This document shows positions 46,652 to 54,412 of a stretch of 64,000 nucleotides of DNA, in pieces. The translations under genes and the position numbers were made by a program. Each line of letters starts with the position of its first letter. Positions within the stretch are counted from its first letter, which is position 1. Under the pieces are notes generated by a model. The model did no database searches, was not told the origin of the DNA, and saw only the letters and a list, made by a program, of their open reading frames with translations. Origin of the DNA: Micromonospora aurantiaca ATCC 27029 (GTDB taxonomy: Bacteria; Actinomycetota; Actinomycetes; Mycobacteriales; Micromonosporaceae); contig NC_014391.1 of NCBI RefSeq assembly GCF_000145235.1, positions 4,286,001 through 4,350,000 on the forward strand. The letters run 5' to 3'.

Positions 46652-47614
46652 ATGACGGACCAGGACGAGCTGCACATCGCGCTGCTGCACCTCGGTGGCC
46701 GGGTGCCGGACGCGATGCTCGCCGAGGCGCGGCTGCGGCTCGCCGACACCGGCACGGTGTCTCTCCCGGAGCCGCCCGGACCGGTCGACCTGCCGTTCAC
46801 GTTCGCGTCGGCCGTACCGAATCCGCGTGTCTTCGGTGGCCGGGTGCCGCCACTGGCCGACCTCACCGGCCGCGACGGCCTGATGGACGACACCGACCGG
46901 GTCGCGGTCGCCGCGGCCCGGCAGCAGCCCGGCGCGGTGGCGCTGTGGCGCGGATGGCGGCTCGCCCCGGAGTGGGCGGCCTCGGTGATCCCGCCCGCGC
47001 CGGTCTACGTGCTGGAGACGAACGGGCCGCAGGCGGTGACGGCGGCGACAGTGATGCGGGCACTCGCCGGGGCCGGGATCTCGGCGCCGCTGGTCGAGGT
47101 GTACCGCCCCGGCGACAAGCTCCCGCCGTACGCGGCCGCGGCCCGCCGGTCCGGCGCGCTGCTCTGGGCCGGCCGGGACACCGAACCGCTGCGGATCGCC
47201 CGCGTCTTCGACGAGGTGGACGACGACGGTGCTCGCTTCGCGCCGGACCGGGAGCGGCTGTCCGGCACCGACCTCGAACGGGCGGCGGCGTACCTGGACG
47301 CGGGCACGCCGGTGCTCGCCACCACCGCGCGCGGGCCCGACGTGGTGGAGCCCGGACGCGGCCGGGTCGTGCCGATGACCTACCGCACCGACGGGCGCTG
47401 GCTCTGGCCCGAGTCCGTCGCCTACTACCTCCAGGCGTACGGGCTGGCGCCGGAGCCGGACCTCCTGGCCCACATCCGGTCACGTGGTGACCGGCTCCCG
47501 GTCACCGACCCCGCCGACGAGCACCGCGCGCTGGCGCTGCTGTTCCAGTCGTACGCCCTCGTCCCGGCGGAGGCGGACGCGGAGGCGGACGCGGAGGCGG
47601 AGGCGGACGCGTGA
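46652..47614 (+). CDS. Hypothetical protein with TDGRWLWPESV motif, paralogue of the 45605-46525 product
   Basis: 320 aa, start chosen at ATG 46652 because GAGGAGG lies 6 nt upstream; the open frame extends back to 46529 without a site. Besides the motifs shared with its paralogue, it has a helical start (DELHIALLHLGGRVPDAMLA) and an unusual Glu-Ala-Asp-Ala tail from a 12-bp repeat. The TDGRWLWPESVAYYLQAYG segment followed by LLAHIRSRG and ADEHRALALLF is a recurring module of actinobacterial toxin neighbourhoods as I remember them, of unknown function. It overlaps the glycosyltransferase start by 4 nt, forming one operon with it. A 126-bp gap separates it from its paralogue. Confidence 0.75.
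   Translation: MTDQDELHIALLHLGGRVPDAMLAEARLRLADTGTVSLPEPPGPVDLPFTFASAVPNPRVFGGRVPPLADLTGRDGLMDDTDRVAVAAARQQPGAVALWRGWRLAPEWAASVIPPAPVYVLETNGPQAVTAATVMRALAGAGISAPLVEVYRPGDKLPPYAAAARRSGALLWAGRDTEPLRIARVFDEVDDDGARFAPDRERLSGTDLERAAAYLDAGTPVLATTARGPDVVEPGRGRVVPMTYRTDGRWLWPESVAYYLQAYGLAPEPDLLAHIRSRGDRLPVTDPADEHRALALLFQSYALVPAEADAEADAEAEADA
47567..47608 (+). repeat. 12-bp microrepeat (gcggaggcggac) coding the Glu-Ala-Asp-Ala tail
   Basis: Two full units, a half unit and one more full unit run up to the stop codon, giving AEADAEADAEAEAD. Slippage here changes only the acidic tail length in multiples of two or four residues when whole half-units are gained or lost. Confidence 0.75.
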
Positions 47615-48510
47615 CGATCTTCGTGGCGGTCGCGTCGTACCGGGACCGGGAACTGGTGCCGACGGTGCTGGACTGCCTGGCCAAGGCGGCGCACCCGGAG
47701 GACGTCCGCATCGGGGTGTGCTGGCAGCACCTCGGCGACGAGGACATCTCCGCCATCCGGGACCTGCCGCAGGTGGACGTGCAGGAGTACGACGCCCGGG
47801 ACAGCCGCGGCGCCTGCTGGGCCCGGGACAAGACGTTCCAGCAATACCGCGGCGAGGACTGGCTGTTGCAGGTGGACAGCCACACCCGGTTCGCGCCGGG
47901 CTGGGACGTGCGGATGATCCGGATGGCGCGGGAGACGGGTGCGGCGAAGCCGGTCCTGACCGCGTACCCGGCAAGCTACGAGCCCGATCAGGAGTTTACC
48001 GGCGCGGGCGCGCCCGCCGAGATCGTCGTCAGCGACTGGACGACGTTCGGCGTACCGGTCTTCGGTCAGCGCCTGATCGAGGGGGCCGCGCCCGGCGTAC
48101 CGCCCAAGCCGGCGCTGTTCCTGGCCGCCGGGTTCCTCTTCGCGCCCGGCTCGTTCGTCGCCGAGGTGCCCTACGACCCGGGCATCTACTTCCACGGCGA
48201 GGAGATCACCCTGGCCCTGCGCGCCTACACGTGGGGCTACGACCTGTTCCACCCCACCGAGGTGCTGACCTGGCACTACTACATCCGGCAGGACCGGCCG
48301 CGGCACTGGAGCGACCACGTCGAGCAGGACTGGTCCCGCTACGAGGAGCTGAGCCGTCGCCGGGTGCTCTACATGCTGCACACCCCGCCGGTCGACCGGC
48401 TCGGCATCGGGCCGGTACGCACCCTGGAGCAGTTCGTGGCGCACACCGGCTGCAACTTCACCCGGCGCACCTGGACCGACATGCTGGCCCAGGAACTCGT
48501 GCTGCTCTGA
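47611..48510 (+). CDS. GlcNAc-type glycosyltransferase (Skp1-GnT1-like family)
   Basis: 299 aa from GTG overlapping the previous stop (GTGA). The start TIFVAVASYRDRELVPTVLD, then VRIGVCWQHLG, is the entry signature of the 'glycosyltransferase (GlcNAc)' family, whose best-known member adds GlcNAc to hydroxyproline of Skp1 in Dictyostelium. The metal-binding acidic motif appears as WLLQVDSHTRFAPGWD, and a later YDPGIYFHGEEITLALRAYT holds the usual catalytic-region acidic pair. No membrane segment; it should be cytosolic. It could glycosylate Pro-rich segments of the toxin or of the PPE-like protein, or the immunity proteins beside it. This link is an inference from gene order. Its TGA abuts the stop of the convergent mycosin gene. 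Confidence 0.85.
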   Translation: MTIFVAVASYRDRELVPTVLDCLAKAAHPEDVRIGVCWQHLGDEDISAIRDLPQVDVQEYDARDSRGACWARDKTFQQYRGEDWLLQVDSHTRFAPGWDVRMIRMARETGAAKPVLTAYPASYEPDQEFTGAGAPAEIVVSDWTTFGVPVFGQRLIEGAAPGVPPKPALFLAAGFLFAPGSFVAEVPYDPGIYFHGEEITLALRAYTWGYDLFHPTEVLTWHYYIRQDRPRHWSDHVEQDWSRYEELSRRRVLYMLHTPPVDRLGIGPVRTLEQFVAHTGCNFTRRTWTDMLAQELVLL

Positions 48511-50508
48511 TCAGCTGCCCCGCGCCGGCTCCCCGGCGCCGCTCGACCAGCGGGTCTCGGCGATGGCGGTGGCGAGCCGGTCCAGTTCCGGATGCTGCTG
48601 CGCGTACGACGTGACGTGTTCGGCCAGTTCGTGCTGGGACTGCCACCGGACCTTCCCGGCGCGCACCAGCGCCCGGTCCAGCGCGAGCGGGTCGCCGCGC
48701 AGGTGACGCCGGACGTCGACCAGGACGCCGGTGAGCGATTGCTCCTGCTCGTCGGTGCCGGGCAGCGCCGTCACCATCGCCGGCAGCGCTGCCACCGTCT
48801 CGTCGTCCATGCCCGGCACCAGGCCGATGAGCGCCTTCTCGCGCGCCTCCGGCCGGGTCTCCGCCAGGTACGCCATGCCCGCCTCGTCGGCGGCCAGGTG
48901 CCGCAGCGCGGGGTCGCGGCTCAGCTCCGCGACCGCCGCCGTCACGTCCGGGGCGGCGACGGCCGGATCGGTCGGGGGCGGGGCGGCGACGGCCGGATCG
49001 GTCCGCGTCGCGGCGGCGTCCGCCGTGACGGTGGGGACGGACGGGGCTGCCGTCCCGGTCCCGGCGGGTGCCGCCTCCGGCCGCCCGGCACCGGTCCGCG
49101 CCGACCTGCGGGCGCGCAGGCCCAGCAGGAGGGCGGCGAGCGCCGCCGGCCCGGCGAGCGTCAGCAACGCCGCCCGGCGGCCGATCCCGGCGGAGCCGGA
49201 CGCCTGCGCGGCCGCCTGTGCCCGGGGCGCCTCCTCGGGCAGCACGGCGGTGACGGAGGCGGTCAGGTCGATCTCCGGCGCGACGCCGCCGGTGGTCTTC
49301 GCGGTCTTCAGCACCCGGTTGCGGACCTGCGCCGGGTCGAGATCCGGGTACGCCGACCGGATCAGCGCCGCCTGCCCCGCCACGTACGCGACGGCGAGGT
49401 GGGTGCCGGCGCCGTTCACCGGTCGCGCACCGGTGATGCCGAGGCTGGTCACGTCGACGCCGGGTGCGACCACGTCCACGCCGCCGGACCGGTAGCTGTC
49501 GGCCGTACCCCCGTCCGGCCCGATCCCCCCGACGCGCAGCACCGCGTCGTTCAGTGGCACGTCCGGGTCCGGTGGCGCCGACTCAGCGGCGGCGCCCACC
49601 ACGACCACCACGCCGTCGTCGACCGCCTCGTTGACGGCGGACACCACCTCGGCCTGGCCGAGGTCCACCTGCGGCCCGAGCGCGACGACGGAGGCGCCGG
49701 AGCCGACCGCCGCCCGGATGCCCGCCACGCTCGCCGCGGTCGAGGCACCGGGTGTCCGGCCGGCTACCCGGACCGGCATGACCGCCGCGTCCGGCGCGAT
49801 GCCGGCCACCGCCGACCCCTTCACCGGCTGCGCCACGATCAGCGCGGCCATCGCCGTACCGGTGCCGAGGCAGTCGGTATCACCGCGAGCGCCGCCGGTC
49901 GCCCGGTCGACACCCGTCGTCACCCGGCCGGCGAGCGGGGGCAGGCCGCCGGCGACGCCGGAGTCGACGACGGCCACGAGCTGGTCCCGGCCCCGGCTGT
50001 GCGGCCACGCCTGGTCGGCGGCGACGCGCGGACCCGCCCACTGTGACCGGGCGCGCGACGTCGCGGCGGTGCGGCACCCCTTCGGCGGGCGGACGGCCGC
50101 GTCGCCGTCGGCGGCGGGCTGCCGTCCGGCCGGCGTGGACGCGCCGGGCGCCGGCTTCGCGGCCGGCGGGACGCCCCGGCGGACCTCGCTGCCGTACGCG
50201 TCCCACGGCAGCACCAGCACCCAGCCGGCCCGGAGCCGGGAACCGTCGGTGAGGGTGGTGCCGTCCGGCTGGATCCGCCCGGCGTTGAGCGCGAACAGCT
50301 CGGCCGCCCGCGCGCCGTCGCCCAGGAACCGCTCCGCGATCTCGGTGAGGTTCTCCGGCTCGCCCTGGTGGGCCGCCTCGACCGTGTAGTACTTGACGTG
50401 GTCGCCCTCGGCGCGGGCGGCCGGCGCGAGCGGCGTCAGCGCGAGCACCGCCGACGCGACGACGGCGGCGAGCGCGGCCCGGGCGGCTGCCGGTGCGGTC
50501 CGGGTCAT
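48511..50508 (-). CDS. Mycosin-like (MycP) subtilase with catalytic His and Ser replaced: pseudoprotease
   Basis: 665 aa from ATG 50508 (AGGTGG 6 nt upstream). A Sec signal (AALAAVVASAVLALTPLAPA, cleavage near ARAEG) is followed by a LysM-like segment (YYTVEAAHQGEPENLTEIAE ... GWVLVLPW), a linker and a subtilisin fold. The Asp motif VAVVDSGV is kept. The His motif, usually DCxGHGT, reads DCLGTGTAMAAL, and the Ser motif, usually GTSFAxPYVAG, reads GTHLAVAYVAG, so two of three catalytic residues are gone. A C-terminal helix (ALLTLAGPAALAALLLGLRA) anchors it, followed by ~170 cytosolic residues, longer than in normal MycP. Active-site-dead MycP can still stabilise the T7SS complex, as known for ESX systems, so a structural role is plausible. 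It lies 26 kb from the other core genes. Confidence 0.85.
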   Translation of the reverse strand: MTRTAPAAARAALAAVVASAVLALTPLAPAARAEGDHVKYYTVEAAHQGEPENLTEIAERFLGDGARAAELFALNAGRIQPDGTTLTDGSRLRAGWVLVLPWDAYGSEVRRGVPPAAKPAPGASTPAGRQPAADGDAAVRPPKGCRTAATSRARSQWAGPRVAADQAWPHSRGRDQLVAVVDSGVAGGLPPLAGRVTTGVDRATGGARGDTDCLGTGTAMAALIVAQPVKGSAVAGIAPDAAVMPVRVAGRTPGASTAASVAGIRAAVGSGASVVALGPQVDLGQAEVVSAVNEAVDDGVVVVVGAAAESAPPDPDVPLNDAVLRVGGIGPDGGTADSYRSGGVDVVAPGVDVTSLGITGARPVNGAGTHLAVAYVAGQAALIRSAYPDLDPAQVRNRVLKTAKTTGGVAPEIDLTASVTAVLPEEAPRAQAAAQASGSAGIGRRAALLTLAGPAALAALLLGLRARRSARTGAGRPEAAPAGTGTAAPSVPTVTADAAATRTDPAVAAPPPTDPAVAAPDVTAAVAELSRDPALRHLAADEAGMAYLAETRPEAREKALIGLVPGMDDETVAALPAMVTALPGTDEQEQSLTGVLVDVRRHLRGDPLALDRALVRAGKVRWQSQHELAEHVTSYAQQHPELDRLATAIAETRWSSGAGEPARGS

Positions 50509-50798
50509 CCGCGACCACCTCGGCTGCCGACACCGGTCACGGGTGTGGTCCCGGACGTTGCGTGGTGCCGCGAACGCCGGGCGTCCGAACCATCCGTCAT
50601 CGATCCACTCTTGAACCCGGTCGAGAAGACTGTCCTTACCAGACGGGCAGGCTAGCATCGCGGATCTCCGATGCACGAAGGGCCGCCGGAGGGTCCGGGC
50701 GCGGCATCACCGCGACCCGCTTCGGCGGACGCAGGCGAGAGGCGGCCGCCTCGGGTGCCGCGCCGTTGTGGAATTCCCACCGCGACACATTCTCGTAA

Positions 50799-50817
50799 AC
50801 GCGTGATGACGCGTGAT
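50799..50817. promoter_or_regulatory. Two direct repeats ACGCGTGAT spaced one helical turn apart
   Basis: ACGCGTGAT occurs at 50799-50807 and 50809-50817, a 10-bp period that puts both copies on one DNA face, as in binding sites for cooperative activators of the SARP or response-regulator kind. It lies in the AT-richer part of the gap between the mycosin and the biosynthetic operon. Binding protein unknown. Confidence 0.35.
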
Positions 50818-51292
50818 CGGAAGGCGGTCAATTCGGTTTCCGACAGCCGGACCGAAGAGACCACTCCGAATCATCCTTTCGATGCCGGCGATTCGCCGAT
50901 AACTCATCCGCAAGCGGAGTGACAGCCGCCGGAAGGACGGTTGGCGAGTTGCGTCACACGGCATCACTGCGGGAAACGACTGTCGGCTACCGGGTAGCGC
51001 CACACGCCCTCATGGAGTAATCGCCACGAGCACGCGCCGGCCGGGCGGAGACATCCCGCGACCACCCGTCCGGCCCGGGTGAGCGGCACCTCCGGCCCGG
51101 TCCGACCCGGCAGGGTGGACAGATAGCGCGGATCCGGGTACGGACGGCCAGGTCCGACATCGCCGATCCGGACCGGGTCGGCCGGGAACACCGGAAAGGC
51201 GAGCCGGCCGCGTCCGCACGAATCGCCGCAGTGCCGCATTTCCGACTGACACGCTCAGTCGTACTGCCGTCACCCGCCGAGTCGGAAAAGCA

Positions 51293-51322
51293 TTGACACC
51301 CCCGATCGCGGTTCGGCAAAGT
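51293..51322 (+). promoter_or_regulatory. Possible promoter for the biosynthetic operon
   Basis: TTGACA at 51293-51298 is a perfect consensus -35. The hexamer 18 bp further on is CAAAGT, a poor -10, so this is a weak call. It would give a leader of about 165 nt before the acyl carrier protein. Confidence 0.25.
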
Positions 51323-51495
51323 TCCTTCCGCCGACCGCAACCGGAGGACACTTTCCGGCGGCTTATCGCGATCCCCGAAATCCTTTCCGCACCGATCACC
51401 ATCGCCGGCGGACAACCGTGCGCCCACCCGGGCGATTCCCAGCCCGCTCGCGGGCCGGTTCCGGCCGCCTCCGAACCGAACGAAGGAGCATTTCC

Positions 51496-51771
51496 GTGCC
51501 CATCCAGGAATCCGAGCTCATCGACACCGTCAAGCGCGTGCTCGCCGACGTGACGCACGACGACGCCGTCCTCGAGATGGATCTCGACACCCAGCTCCGC
51601 GAGGACCTCGGGATCGACTCGATGACGTCGTTGACGTTCCTCATGGCGCTGGAGGACGCGGTCGACGGGTTCTTCGTGGACGCGACGACGCTGGAGGCCG
51701 AGCACTTCCAGACCATCGGCAGCATCTACGAGTACGTCCGGACGCAGCTGAGCACCGCGAAGATCGCCTGA
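51496..51771 (+). CDS. Acyl carrier protein
   Basis: 91 aa from GTG with AAGGAG 7 nt upstream; the longer open frame starting at 51418 has no site. The phosphopantetheine motif LGIDSMTSL carries Ser42, with the family's acidic helix before it (DDAVLEMDLDTQLREDLG). Length is standard for a free-standing ACP. As the first gene of the cluster it is probably the tether for the aminoacyl or acyl chain made by the ligases, KASIII enzymes and decarboxylase downstream. It ends 3 bp before the next start. Confidence 0.92.
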   Translation: MPIQESELIDTVKRVLADVTHDDAVLEMDLDTQLREDLGIDSMTSLTFLMALEDAVDGFFVDATTLEAEHFQTIGSIYEYVRTQLSTAKIA

Positions 51772-51774
51772 CCG

Positions 51775-52650
51775 ATGACCGGCCTCTACGTACAGGCGGC
51801 GCACCACGCGGTGCTGCCCACCCGCGACGACCGGCACCCACCCCGGCCGCGCTTCGTCGAGTACCAGGCGGACCTGCACCGGATGGCCGGCGTGGTCCTC
51901 GACGAGGCCACACTCACCCGGGGCGACCAGTACACCTTCGTCGACCTGGCCGACGCGCTGGCCGACCGCACCGGACCCGGTCTCTTCCGCGACCTCGGTG
52001 TGCTCGTCACCAGCTACTGGACGCCGGAGTTCGACCCGGACGTGTCCGCGTTCGGCCCGTACCTGCACCACCGGCACCGCCTCGACTGCACCTCGTTCGA
52101 CCTGGTCGACCAGGGCAGCATCTCCCCGGCGCTCGCGTTGCTGGTGCTCTGCGACTTCCTGCGGGCCGGTCCGGCGGACCGCGACGGCCTGCTGCTCAGC
52201 GTCGAGCAGACCACAGTCCCGGCCCCGGTCGGCGCCCACTTCCCCGGCCCGAGCCGGTCCACCGCCGGGGCGGTGCGGATCGGCCGCCGGCCGGCCGGAA
52301 CGGAGATCCTGACCGTCACGGCGCTCGGCGAGCCGGCGGTGCTGGGCGACGACGGGGACCTGTCCCGCCTGGTCGCGCGCTGGTGCGCGGAGTACGACGT
52401 GGACCCGGCGGAGCTGACCGTGCGGGTCAACCGGGCCACGTTCCTCTACCGGCGGTGGGCCTACGCGTACGGGCCGGACTCCTGGCCGTGCCGGGTCGAG
52501 TTCCTGCCGCCCGAGCGCACCTGCACCGGGCTGTTCCGCTGGCTCGGCGCCGAGTCCACCACCCCGGCCGGCGGTTACGTCGCCTACGTCGAGGAGGACG
52601 TGGAGAGCCTGTCCGCCGCCGTGGTGCTGACCCGGGCGGTGACGCCGTGA
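51775..52650 (+). CDS. Thiolase-fold (KAS-like) protein without the active-site Cys
   Basis: 291 aa. The run FDLVDQGSISPALALLVLCD, then DGLLLSVEQTTVP, has the shape of the helix and strand around the nucleophile in KASIII proteins, but the position of the Cys (compare NNCAS in the protein at 57313-58254) is DQGS, residues ~112-115. The usual downstream His motif (PHN) is absent. So it is an inactive or scaffold-like KAS, similar in idea to the chain-length-factor partner of type II PKS. It may pair with one of the two true KASIII proteins. Similarity is by pattern only; other thiolase-fold relatives are possible. It starts 3 bp after the ACP stop and overlaps the next gene by GTGA. Confidence 0.5.
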   Translation: MTGLYVQAAHHAVLPTRDDRHPPRPRFVEYQADLHRMAGVVLDEATLTRGDQYTFVDLADALADRTGPGLFRDLGVLVTSYWTPEFDPDVSAFGPYLHHRHRLDCTSFDLVDQGSISPALALLVLCDFLRAGPADRDGLLLSVEQTTVPAPVGAHFPGPSRSTAGAVRIGRRPAGTEILTVTALGEPAVLGDDGDLSRLVARWCAEYDVDPAELTVRVNRATFLYRRWAYAYGPDSWPCRVEFLPPERTCTGLFRWLGAESTTPAGGYVAYVEEDVESLSAAVVLTRAVTP

Positions 52651-53333
52651 CGAACGTGCTGCGACTGCCCACCCGGCCCGCCGGGCCGGCCACCGACCCG
52701 GTCGCCGTCCGGTTCACAGTCGGCGCCGCCGTTGCCCGGGCCTGCGAGACCGGCGCGCTGCCGGCCGGATCCGGCCAGGCCGCCGGGTACGCCGGGCTGG
52801 TGCTCGCCGACCGCGACGCGGCGCCGGTGGAGGCGTTCGACCTCACCACGGGCGCCGTCCTCGGGGCGGAACGGCTCACCGTCGTACCCCATGAGCTGCT
52901 GACCCGCGCGGGCCTGGTGGTGCTGCGGTACCGGGCGGCCGGCGGACCGGCCGACGCACCGGCCCTGCGGCTGTTCCGGCAGGCCCTCGCCGACGCCGAG
53001 CGGGACGCGCTCGGCGAGGCGGTCCGCTGGTGCCGGCGGTTCCTCGCCGGCCGGCGTTCGGCCGGTCAGCGGCTCAGTGCCCACCCGGTGGTGGCCCACC
53101 AGATGGCCGGGCTGGTGGCCCGGGCCGCCGCCCTGCGCCAGACCGACGCGGCCGCCGCGCTCGCCGAACCGGCGGGCCGGGCCTGGTGGGTCCGGGAGGT
53201 CGACGGGCTGGCCCGCGACCTGATCCGGATGGCCGGCGGCCGGTCCGTCCTCGCCGGGCAGATGGCGCAGATGCGCACCGCCCTGCTCTACGCCAACCGG
53301 ATCTACCTGGACGGTGCCCCGTGTTCCGACTGA
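52647..53333 (+). CDS. Small acyl-CoA-dehydrogenase-like protein (C-terminal domain only)
   Basis: 228 aa from GTG overlapping the previous stop by 4 nt. The C-terminal half (SAHPVVAHQMAGLVARAAAL ... WWVREVDGLARDLIRMAGG) resembles the helical C-domain of acyl-CoA dehydrogenases, while the flavin-binding beta domain is not present. The first ~100 residues are an unassigned beta-rich part (VRFTVGAAVARACETGALPA, VVPHELLTRAG). It overlaps the full-size dehydrogenase by 13 nt. A heteromeric pair of one catalytic and one non-catalytic subunit is plausible, since ACADs with paired unequal subunits are known in actinobacteria. Moderate confidence only. Confidence 0.5.
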   Translation: MTNVLRLPTRPAGPATDPVAVRFTVGAAVARACETGALPAGSGQAAGYAGLVLADRDAAPVEAFDLTTGAVLGAERLTVVPHELLTRAGLVVLRYRAAGGPADAPALRLFRQALADAERDALGEAVRWCRRFLAGRRSAGQRLSAHPVVAHQMAGLVARAAALRQTDAAAALAEPAGRAWWVREVDGLARDLIRMAGGRSVLAGQMAQMRTALLYANRIYLDGAPCSD

Positions 53334-54412
53334 ATCCCGACCGCTTCGCCGCCCGCTACGGGCCGGAGTGGCTGGCCGCGGCCAGCTGGTACCGCGAGAA
53401 CTCGCCGGCCGTGCCGGACGATCCCGACCTGGTGCTGCGGCACCTCGACCACCCGGCGGTCGCGCAGAAGATCGAGGCCGAGTTCGCGGCGGACACCCGC
53501 CGGCGGGCCGCGATGTTCGAGGCGCTCAGCTACGGCAGCGCGAGTTTCCTGCTCACCACCCCGGGCCCGTCGCTGTCCGGTGTGCTGCTGGACGCGCTGG
53601 GCACACCGCGGCAGCGGGCCTGGTTCCGGGAGCTGGTGTCCACCACCCGGTGCCGCACGTTCTTCGCGGTCACCGAGCCCGGACGCGGCTCCGACGCCGC
53701 CCACCTGGACACCACGCTGCGCGACGGCCGGCTGACCGGCGAGAAGCTGCTGTTCGGCAACGGGGCGGTGGCGCCCGTCGGCACCGTCCTCGCGCGCACC
53801 GGCGACGGTCCGCTGGACCTGGTGGCGGTGCTGATGACGCCGGAGCTGATCGAGTCCGGCGCGGTACGACGACGCGTGCTCCCGATGTTCGCCCTGCCCG
53901 GCGCGCAACTGTCCGAGCTGCGCGTCGACGGACTGCGGGTGCCGCCGGAGGCGGTGCTCGGCAGCCACCTGAAGGCCACCGAGCGCGGCATGATGGGCAT
54001 GCTCAAGACGTTCCACCGCTTCCGGCCCGGGGTGGCGGCGATGGCGCTCGGCCACGCCCAGGCCCTCGTCGACTACGTCCGGGACCACGTCGGCGCCGCC
54101 CGCCCGGAGCTGGACCGGTTCGACCAGATGCTGGAGCGGTCGCGTGAGCTGAACGCCGCCGCCGCCCGCGAGGTCGACGAGGAGCCGCTGCGCGGCGCGC
54201 TGGTGTCGCTGGCGAAGCAGCGGGCCACAGCGGCGGCCGAGGAGGTGGCCGCGGTCCTCGCCCGGGAGCTGCCGGTGGCGGCGCTCGTCGACCACCCGTG
54301 GCTCGCCCGGTCCCTGACCGACGTGGTCGCGTACGAGTTCATGGAGGGCACCACGCCCATCCAGCTCGCCAACGTGCACGCCGGCTATCTGCGCCGGGAG
54401 GTGCCGGTATGA
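53321..54412 (+). CDS. Acyl-CoA/acyl-ACP dehydrogenase
   Basis: 363 aa from GTG 53321. The FAD-region motif FFAVTEPGRGSDAAHLDT is the family signature (typically TEPxxGSD), followed by the beta domain (EKLLFGNGAVAPVGTVLART) and the helical C-domain. FMEGTTPIQLANVHAGYL supplies Glu342 at the position of the YEGT catalytic base, with Tyr replaced by Met. The N-terminal domain is shortened, leaving it near the low end of family length (370-400). It likely makes a double bond in the ACP- or CoA-bound chain, with the preceding gene as partner. It overlaps the exporter gene by ATGA. Confidence 0.82.
   Translation: MFRLNPDRFAARYGPEWLAAASWYRENSPAVPDDPDLVLRHLDHPAVAQKIEAEFAADTRRRAAMFEALSYGSASFLLTTPGPSLSGVLLDALGTPRQRAWFRELVSTTRCRTFFAVTEPGRGSDAAHLDTTLRDGRLTGEKLLFGNGAVAPVGTVLARTGDGPLDLVAVLMTPELIESGAVRRRVLPMFALPGAQLSELRVDGLRVPPEAVLGSHLKATERGMMGMLKTFHRFRPGVAAMALGHAQALVDYVRDHVGAARPELDRFDQMLERSRELNAAAAREVDEEPLRGALVSLAKQRATAAAEEVAAVLARELPVAALVDHPWLARSLTDVVAYEFMEGTTPIQLANVHAGYLRREVPV

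Larger units (their letters stand above)
50509..51495. promoter_or_regulatory. Intergenic region, 987 bp, between the mycosin gene and the biosynthetic operon
   Basis: No gene was supported here. GC falls and codon-like order is lost around 50780-50900, unlike the flanks. It must hold the leftward promoter of the mycosin gene and the rightward promoter of the acyl-carrier operon. Two direct repeats (50799-50817) and one TTGACA (51293) are the only elements I could mark. A 91-codon frame on the minus strand (50964-51239) has fairly high GC3 but no convincing ribosome site or recognisable motif. Confidence 0.6.

Noticed and set aside
50964..51239. Possible 91-aa minus-strand gene in the gap before the ACP
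   Set aside because: GC3 is fairly high, but the ribosome site is poor and nothing in it is recognisable. Kept only as a remark.
50509..51495. tRNA, riboswitch or attachment site in the long gap
   Set aside because: No cloverleaf, CCA-type end or conserved riboswitch core was seen; only short repeats.
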